From NCBI GenBank assembly GCA_000787465.1, contig JSYX01000734.1, forward strand, positions 1 to 15,057: DNA of 15,057 nt, written 5' to 3'. Every line of letters begins with the position of its first letter. The first letter of the stretch is position 1. The stretch is from Thermomucor indicae-seudaticae. Taxonomy: Eukaryota > Mucoromycota > Mucoromycetes > Mucorales > Lichtheimiaceae. The translations under genes were made by a program, and so were the position numbers. This document shows positions 9,038 to 15,057 of this stretch, in pieces. A model generated the notes under the pieces. It had not been told where the DNA came from, did not search any database, and was given only the letters and a program-made list of their open reading frames with translations.

Positions 9038-9190
9038 TTCTGCAACCCGAATACTTTAGCCTGAGCGGCATCCCGAGAATTTTTCAAACCGGGTCCTTCC
9101 ACGATGAGCTTGCCAAAACTGGCAGACGGTCCACACACACAGTGCATGTGCATTCAAAGCCTCACTTTCACATGTAGACGAAACCATGAT
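9038..9190 (-). pseudogene. possible relic of a double-stranded-RNA-binding domain
   Basis: On the minus strand one frame reads FRLHVKVRL, a TGA stop, then a short Cys/Gly stretch and FGKLIVEGPG followed by LKNSRDAAQAKVFGLQKLI, ending at a TGA just past Cys-Leu-Ala. A beta strand with alternating hydrophobics, then a strand ending in EGPG, then a basic and alanine-rich helix ending LQKL is the order of strands beta1-beta2/3 and helix alpha2 in a dsRBD. Helix alpha1 is not visible upstream, the frame is interrupted, and no exon partners are found. It may be a decayed fragment, a stray exon, or a coincidence. Confidence 0.25.
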
Positions 9191-9843
9191 ATTATCACTC
9201 GGAGTATCGCTTGATGATAGGAGGAGAAGGGAGCATGATGCAATTAAGCGATATCTATTTGTTATTCACCGAAATCTTTGGTAGTAACAAAAATCAACGA
9301 CGTAACGTGATGTTTGAATGGGCTTCTGTCATTATGCAAGTAGCGCGTCATATGCAAACGTGGAGAAGAGTAACAAACAAAAACACCTTTTGATCCTTGG
9401 TTCTGATGTCACTACAAACTTGAAACGACAGAAACTGGTTACCATTGGAAAACACTTCGCCTCCGTGTTTGTCAAAGAAACAGAAAACGCTAATAGGCCG
9501 TTAGTGAAAAAAGATGACAGCTGACAGACGCGCATGACATAACGTCGATGTTATAGCTGCTGCACTAGAAGAAAGAATACATACGTGAACGTTGAACTGG
9601 GTATAGGCGCGAGTCTAAATCATGTGGAATGCAACTGCTTAAACATGCGAACGTCATTAACAGGGCGCAACAATGTCGATAATCACGACCTCCCGGTGGA
9701 AGTGACATTCAATATTTCACGACCAAGTGGGACATTTTGCCGCGAACATCAACCGCTGAGGCCGTTTCCTTTATGTCAGGTTTCTGTTGCAAAACCAGTG
9801 GTTTAAGGGAGTACAAGCGTTGATTATGTCCAGCAAAAGCTTA

Positions 9844-12453
9844 TTACATTACGGCACACTCTAACTTCGGCTTGGCCGCTTGACCGCCCTTTACACGGAT
9901 GTTGATCGTGATCATTTCTGTAGCTTCGTTTGGTGTATAGGTATGATACAGAGTTTGCGCTTTGGATTCGTATTGCCATCGGCCATGCGAAACCTGCACT
10001 TCTAATTCCCTGCCGTTATAGTGGTAGTGAGGTATATAGAGTGTTGTCGTTAAGGCGATTGGATCGTCTAGCTGCGTCGTTCGCTGCTGCTTCTCTCTAT
10101 CTGCGTCCGTGTACGGGTTGAATGCAAAAATATACTCCAAGGTGTCTATATCAAATTCTGACTTCACTGGAACACCAGCGACGCGTGAAGCATATGGACG
10201 CTGACCCAATAGGCAGCTGTTACCGAATCATTTTCTTTCAGCCCTTACGCACACAAAGACTTACAATGGCAGCATGAAGGACACGACCACCTTCATAGAG
10301 CCGAAGCATGGTTATTTCGGAATCAGACATATTCCCCAGCGTCTCGGTCGTCACGGAAGTTATGTCATAGCCGCCATCTTTTTGGCTATCTTCAATTGCG
10401 TCTTGGACGACGTGAACAGGTGGACTATAGATGGAAAAGTTTTCACCGTTCCATTGATCGCCATAAATATCATCGTTACAAGGATCATAGTTCCATAGCC
10501 TATACAACACTCATGCATAAGTTATCCATCAGCTAGCCCTGGGCGCGTATATAGCAACCATCTCCACTTACGTAAAATTGACCAAATTCACCTCAAGTGC
10601 ATGGATGACAGCATCCATAAAGTGGATATGGTTGGCATAATCGCCCTTGGTAAACGCTATACGCTCATTCAGATCCATTGGAATCCCTACTTCACCGAAA
10701 ATACAGGGCTTCTCTCCCATATTCGCTAGTCCACTCGCCTTAATGTTGCGGATCTGGCCGCGATAGTTTGTCTTGGCGCCTTTTCGTCCAAAGTATGTAG
10801 CACTCACAACATTATGACCCTATACGTTGCGCGAAATATAAGCGATAGTACTTGAGGACATGGGGTTTGATCAAGGTGTTTCTTACGTTCTGCAGAGCCT
10901 GAACATCATGCGTGATGCGCCCGTTAAACTTTTTGTAAAAGACGCAATTTAAGTCATACCAGTGAGGCGCGTACACGATGTTGTGATGGTAATCCTTTTC
11001 CGTAAAGACAGGCGACTCCTAAACGGATGGTTATTTTAGCCAACCTGTTTCCCTCGCCTTTTCCAGTAGACACGGTCGCGTATACACACCTCATTCGCCA
11101 AAGGCTCCACAAAGCAAAACCAGTCTTTCTTAATTTTATGGATGGCTTCCGCGTATCTGTTTACAAACGGGACATAAAAGTCTCGATAAAACTCAATCTT
11201 TTCTCCTGTAGCAGGATTCTTTGAAAAATATGCCGAGTCCACCAGGACTGGATTGCCTAGATCATCCAGTTTCCAGACACCGTGCTGCCGCCATATGCAC
11301 GACTGTCCGGGAAGCCATGCTGACGTTCGGCTACTGTTGATCACGTGGGTATGTGATTTACGCGTTGGGAAAGGCCATGACTTGACGTACACGTCCACTT
11401 CTTGCGGGATTCCATCGCCAAGCGCAAACGATTGCAGAGGAGTCGGCGAGTCGCCAAAAATGAGATTCACAATAGGGTCAAACTGATGGAGTGTTTCGAG
11501 GCCTATATATCCGGGATGAGGTTCATTCATGACTTCAAATCCTATCACGGCCTCCAGATCAGCCAGTCGCGAGGCCAAGTGAGCGTATGCATCAATGAAA
11601 TGTTGCGATAAGAACTGCTGGATCGACTGGCCTTGGTATTTATGCTTAGGGGCAAAGGTATCGCCTGCAAAGAACAAGGTAAACATTGTACAGCTGGCGA
11701 GCTTCGTATAATTGGTCGGCCAGACCTATTCCCCCATACGCAAGTTAGACCATGTTCTGGTCCTGTAAGAAACAAGCGGAGTCTGACTGACCATGGGTAA
11801 TGGATCACCAGGTACAGCATTCGTATTATGAACGTAGGCTGCCCCAGTCTCTTTGAATGCTCGGATATCAAGTCCAGCGATCTCAAACGTCCAGCCGGGT
11901 GCTCCAGATCCACCGGAATATCGAGACCACTGAGTACGTGCGCGCACACGCACACACAGGGAGAGAGAAAATGTCATTATCCTTCTTCGTTAATCTTTGC
12001 TTTCTTGCATACCGTATCCTGATGCGGGTCAATAAAGCACTTGAGTCCATACTCTGGCATCATACCAATTAATTGGCGCAAATAGTCAATATATTCTTCA
12101 TCGTATATCCCAGGCCCAGCATGCTCGATACTCTCCCAAGGTATCAATAAGCGGATAAGCGTTAAACCCCAGGCACGCAAGCGCGCAAAGTGCAGACGCG
12201 CTTCCTTTAGCAGCAATGGCCGACCCACAAAACTCACGCCCTGGTGGTCCCAAAATAGCTTTTCGTCATAAAGGTGCGTCGAGCCGGGATAAGGATGCGT
12301 GGGCAATTTGGATGACCCTGCGAGATTCACACCACGCATCAGCAGCGTACGTCCGTACTCGTCTTTGAACCATCGTCCTTGACTCAGAATCGGCGTGGTC
12401 CATTCGTGTGCTGCCGCGTCCGGCTTTGCCTCATTTAAAGTCGTAGTCACCAT
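9844..12453 (-). CDS. GH5 (subfamily 12-like) steryl/glucosylceramide beta-glucosidase
   Basis: Seven exons (12453-12013, 11929-11792, 11725-11090, 11018-10887, 10819-10572, 10499-10265, 10200-9844) join in phase to 728 residues; the six introns are 83, 66, 71, 67, 72 and 64 nt. Recognisable elements in order: RGVNLAGSSKLP, RLLIPWESIEHAGPG, FIDPHQDTWSR, FEVMNEPHPG with likely acid/base E261, WYDLNCVFYKKF, CIFGEVGIPMD with likely nucleophile E492, and TLWNYDPCND. The last about 150 residues look like a C-terminal beta-sandwich. This matches the fungal family with Cryptococcus EGCrP1/EGCrP2 (Sgl1) and yeast Egh1 (YIR007W), which hydrolyse glucosylceramide and ergosteryl glucoside for sterol and sphingolipid turnover. 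No N-terminal signal peptide is visible, consistent with an intracellular enzyme. Which lipid it prefers cannot be read from sequence. The ATG at 12453 lies in a CT-rich leader; intron 1 contains a GT/GC dinucleotide run. Confidence 0.95.
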
Positions 12454-13107
12454 GTCTCTCTCTACCTCTCTAGTTTAGGTGCGATATGAAGCATACTGAA
12501 CTCTGGAGTTTTTCAGGACTCAGTGATTGATAGGTTTATCCAATTCAAGACCAGCAAGGAACAGCCCATCTCCTGTATAGCCAGCCCACTGTGGAATGGA
12601 CAGCGTGAGTACATGGAGGCTACCATTTTATTGTCTGATATCTGTCCAGCTTTTACACGAAGTTTTGGCTTCTCTGTGCTTTCTCGATTGTGTACGCGAC
12701 GGGCAAAGTTTGGCCTTACAATTCTGCGCTGACAGAGCTTACCCTTGAAAGACTTGTACAATTCTACGCTATCACAGCGATGTCGGGAAAGCAAAGGATA
12801 AGCAATAGGAATACAGAATTGCTCTAGTCAGCAACCACGTGTCTGAATAGTACTGCGGGCTTCATTCGGGGAAGGAAGACTATTGTTTGTGATTACATGC
12901 ATGCCCTTTGCAAGTGGTGAAAACGCATCGCTCTGACACTCGGAAGCTATCAAATGTTATCGTTGCGCATTTGGTCCTAGTCGAAGACTCGAAACAAAAA
13001 GAATTTGGTTTACTTGATTATCCTTTGGCTATATTACATATATGGTATTAAAGCTTTTAACAACATCCTTATGGCGCGTACAAATATGCATTTCTTCAAG
13101 CAAAGAT
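12454..13107. other. intergenic region between GH5 and COG8
   Basis: No gene is evident. On the minus strand it should hold the GH5 promoter and CT-rich leader (next to 12453) and the COG8 3' untranslated region. Apart from a 22-bp imperfect direct repeat at 12717-12778 it is unremarkable, and I see no canonical AATAAA close to the COG8 stop. Confidence 0.45.
12717..12778. repeat. 22-bp imperfect direct repeat, 40-bp step
   Basis: The word starting TACAATTCTGCGCTGACAGA (12717-12738) recurs as TACAATTCTACGCTATCACA (12757-12778), with about 4 mismatches. Both lie in the GH5/COG8 intergenic region, about 265-325 bp upstream of the GH5 start. They could be paired regulator sites or a decayed local duplication. 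Confidence 0.5.
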
Positions 13108-14916
13108 CTACTGATCAGATGGTATCTCATGATTGCCAGACGGTGCCTGGTCGTCTGTGGCTTTCTTAGATGACTCTTCGTCCTTTTTGACTTCATCAGG
13201 TTGTTTTTCGTCCTCTTTGACTTCATCAGACTGTTCTTTGTCTTTTTTGGCTTCATCGGGTTGTTCTTCGTCCTTTTCTTCGATATAATCCACATTGTAT
13301 GCAGTCGTCTCAGCTGGACGAGGTAAATATTGACTCAAGAGGGCTTCTAAATCGCTATCATCGATTCCTGTTGTTTCTTCCTGTGGAACGTCCCCGTAAA
13401 TACCGTCCCGCAGGCAAGACTTGAGGAACGGCACGCAGCAACGAACATACGCAGCTGTGAAAGATTGTACCACTGCAGTTTCAGCTGGGCTGCGAGAAGT
13501 AATTAAATCGGCGTATTGCTTCAATGCACCGCCCACTTCCAGAAAGCAAGCATCCAAATGACTCTGTATAGGCTTCAGCAAGCCGACAGCAGGCAAAAGT
13601 CGTAGTGAATTGAAGGCGGAGAGGACAGCGTTGGTAAAGACGGCCAAAGGGGGATAATCCACAAGAAGCATGGGCGGTTGATTCTGGCGTCTGACATCGT
13701 CACTCTGCGTCTGTAAAGAACCCAATTTGCTGGCAGACATCCATAAGCTCTGGGATTCTCCCTTTTCCGCTGCTGAGATGCTGGCCACCAAATCAGAAGT
13801 CGCATCAGCGAGTTGTTTGAGGATCAGAGGACGCATAGTATCTTCGAATCCTTGAACAAACAGCTGTCGGAAATCCAGGCCTATCCGTCCGAGTGACATG
13901 CCACAGTACTGTATCTGAGTCAAGAGAGACGCCAGGGAAGAGGCATCTTTAATCCACTTCAGGTGCGATTCTAACGTGGCTTTCATAGTGCGGATCAAGT
14001 GTATCATGTAGTTTGATAGAATCGTGATACTCGAAGAATCTTGATGAGGAAAGACTGACATGTAGTGTGTAGCAATTTCAAACATCTGCTCCCGCATCAC
14101 GTCTATGTAGCGTTTGAGGTACTCGAAAGCTTCTTGGCTACTCTTTTCCTCTGACGTTTCCACACGCTTAATCCGGTCCAGCCGTTGCTCCAGGAAATCA
14201 TGCCTGCATCGCAAAAAGACCATCCTGAGTTCCGTTTCAGACTCAAAGGCGTCCATGCGCCGCAAGTGGCCGATGACGTTCATAGCAGCAGCAAGCTTGA
14301 TCGGTCGTCGTAGGTGGTCAATCAACTGCACAAGCATCAAATCTGATAATGCCTGGACTTGCTCTTTGATACTCTGTACTACCGGTAAAGGATAGCGAAT
14401 ATAGAGAAGTCGCACATGGGATGCCAGATCCATGGCTTCCGAGTAGTATCCGTTCCTGACACAAGTTTGCATCAGCTGAGGTATCTCCAGTAATTCCACA
14501 AGCACGTTTTGGTGTTCGAGCACGCGCGTCACCTTGGACCGCTCTTGTGCTAAAACCTTGGCACTAGCACTGAACGTCTCGCAGGCTGCTTGCAGACCTG
14601 GCACCGAGGCCAGAAAGTCGCTCAAGTGATCATCGAGCTCATTCAGTGTACCGTCCACCTGGCGTCTGCATGTCTGCGCATGAATGAAAGCGGGGTAATC
14701 CTCGAACGCTAGTTGCTGAGCATCCTGTTGCAATTTTTCTCGCTCGGCACGAAGGTCCACGGGTTCTCGCAGGAGATCATCAAGCGAAAGCGACGTTAAT
14801 CGAGTAAGATAGTCCCTCGTCCATATTGAATTCCGCACCGCTTCTGACTGCTGTGGATCCCACGAAGAAGTCAACAGATTGAACAGCTCATCATTTTCCT
14901 CGAGCGTTGTGGTCAT
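13108..14916 (-). CDS. COG8: conserved oligomeric Golgi complex subunit 8 (Dor1 family)
   Basis: A single exon encodes 602 residues, matching the roughly 600 of human COG8. The N-terminal part is the Dor1/COG8 signature: RDYLTRLTSLSLDDLLREPVD (about 34-54), then a long helix with AEREKLQQDAQQLAFEDYPAFIHA, and further conserved helical segments (NELDDHLSDFLASVPGLQ; GYYSEAMDLASHVRLLYIRYP). COG8 joins the lobes of the COG tether, which receives retrograde vesicles at the Golgi and so supports glycosylation. The start is fixed by an in-frame TAA upstream and the match of the N-terminus. The last about 60 residues are an acidic, lysine-rich tail (units like DEEQPDEAKK) that I do not know from other COG8 proteins; they come from a 30-nt tandem repeat. 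No intron is needed, unlike most neighbours. Confidence 0.9.
   Translation of the reverse strand: MTTTLEENDELFNLLTSSWDPQQSEAVRNSIWTRDYLTRLTSLSLDDLLREPVDLRAEREKLQQDAQQLAFEDYPAFIHAQTCRRQVDGTLNELDDHLSDFLASVPGLQAACETFSASAKVLAQERSKVTRVLEHQNVLVELLEIPQLMQTCVRNGYYSEAMDLASHVRLLYIRYPLPVVQSIKEQVQALSDLMLVQLIDHLRRPIKLAAAMNVIGHLRRMDAFESETELRMVFLRCRHDFLEQRLDRIKRVETSEEKSSQEAFEYLKRYIDVMREQMFEIATHYMSVFPHQDSSSITILSNYMIHLIRTMKATLESHLKWIKDASSLASLLTQIQYCGMSLGRIGLDFRQLFVQGFEDTMRPLILKQLADATSDLVASISAAEKGESQSLWMSASKLGSLQTQSDDVRRQNQPPMLLVDYPPLAVFTNAVLSAFNSLRLLPAVGLLKPIQSHLDACFLEVGGALKQYADLITSRSPAETAVVQSFTAAYVRCCVPFLKSCLRDGIYGDVPQEETTGIDDSDLEALLSQYLPRPAETTAYNVDYIEEKDEEQPDEAKKDKEQSDEVKEDEKQPDEVKKDEESSKKATDDQAPSGNHEIPSDQ
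13178..13277 (-). repeat. 30-nt tandem repeat encoding the COG8 acidic tail
   Basis: Three diverged 30-nt units (13178-13207, 13208-13237, 13238-13267) plus a 10-nt partial unit give 10-residue repeats of the form D-E/K-E/K-Q-P/S-D-E-V/A-K-K/E. The repeats keep the COG8 frame and differ by a few bases each. This is the pattern expected of slippage or unequal exchange, and the copy number could vary between strains. Confidence 0.8.
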
Positions 14917-14975
14917 TTTTCGCTGTACTATTTTTTAAGATGACGTTGGCACTGTTCGCAAAGTCGTCTGCGCCA

Positions 14976-14996
14976 ACTGCAAAAATAATTTGCAGT
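14976..14996. promoter_or_regulatory. 8-bp perfect inverted repeat upstream of COG8
   Basis: ACTGCAAA (14976-14983) and TTTGCAGT (14989-14996) flank the loop AATAA, 60-80 bp upstream of the COG8 ATG. TTGGCGC on the minus strand nearby resembles an E2F-like word. A dimeric factor site is possible; chance is also possible in this AT-rich promoter. Confidence 0.3.
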
Positions 14997-15057
14997 GAAG
15001 AATATTAAAAAAAGATACACCCTTTAGCAAGTACTTTACGCAAGACGGAAACCTTTT

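Larger units (their letters stand above)
8266..9843. promoter_or_regulatory. long non-coding region: kinase leader and promoter, GH5 3' flank
   Basis: No intact gene is supported here. The kinase start lies at its left edge and the GH5 stop at its right edge, both on the minus strand, so it should hold the kinase leader and promoter plus the GH5 3' untranslated region. The longest minus frame (8391-8876) has no ATG at its start and a non-protein-like composition. Visible sites are an E-box palindrome CCACGTGG at 8750-8757, CCCCT (stress-element-like) near 8690, the hairpin GAGAC-AAGC-GTCTC near 8778-8791 and a second hairpin at 8967-8984. A long upstream region fits a kinase gene regulated by nutrient or stress signals, but that is inference. 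Confidence 0.45.

Noticed and set aside
9211..9393. Plus-strand 60-codon frame beginning MMIGGEGSMM
   Set aside because: It is short, has no family match and no partner exons; nothing supports translation.
11929..12012. GT/GC dinucleotide run in the first GH5 intron
   Set aside because: It is a short simple-sequence run inside a normally bounded intron, with no sign of function beyond that.
13029..13295. Minus-strand 88-codon frame with KSKRTK-type repeats
   Set aside because: It is the out-of-frame shadow of the COG8 tail's 30-nt tandem repeat.
1..15057. tRNA genes, CRISPR arrays, transposon ends or a biosynthetic cluster
   Set aside because: I looked for tRNA-like arms, regularly spaced repeats, terminal inverted repeats and clustered biosynthetic enzymes and saw none I could support by eye.

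Overview
This looks like nuclear DNA of a fungus, most likely an early-diverging one (Mucoromycota-like; the exact taxon is inferred, not proven). The genes are spliced, with short GT-AG introns of about 53-83 nt, close spacing and short intergenic regions. The protein set is fungal: a HAL/NPR-type kinase, a fungal GH5 steryl-glucosidase-like enzyme, a TMEM19/DUF92 protein, COG8 and a 20S proteasome subunit. I see no bacterial genes, tRNA, rRNA, CRISPR array or intact transposon. Layout, left to right: (1) about 290-1918, minus strand, the remains of a gene for a protein with tetratricopeptide (TPR) and arginine/serine-rich (RS) segments. It has several frame breaks and an in-frame stop. (2) 1919-3108, no gene I can identify, plus the promoter of the next gene. 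(3) 3109-4048, plus strand, the proteasome alpha-3 subunit (PSMA4/Pre9-like), four exons. (4) 4133-5286, minus, a TMEM19-family membrane protein, six exons, convergent with the proteasome gene. (5) 5354-6276, minus, a C2H2 zinc-finger gene whose exons are recognisable but do not join in frame. (6) 6605-8265, minus, a HAL/NPR-type Ser/Thr kinase, two exons. (7) 8266-9843, a long non-coding stretch with the kinase leader and promoter and a possible double-stranded-RNA-binding-domain relic. (8) 9844-12453, minus, a GH5 glucosidase, seven exons. (9) 12454-13107, an intergenic region with a small direct repeat. (10) 13108-14916, minus, COG8, one exon with an acidic tandem-repeat tail. The genes do not form one pathway. 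They cover protein turnover (proteasome), Golgi tethering (COG8), sterol/sphingolipid glucoside breakdown (GH5), ion or nutrient-transport signalling (kinase) and an uncharacterised membrane protein. The most notable pattern is a contrast. Five genes reconstruct perfectly, with every splice phase matching, but the two others (TPR/RS and zinc finger) carry clustered lesions. I see no convincing new multi-gene system. The best leads are these two decaying or misread genes, a 26-bp intron-like insert flanked by direct repeats, a 28-nt microexon in the TMEM19 gene, and the dsRBD-like relic.
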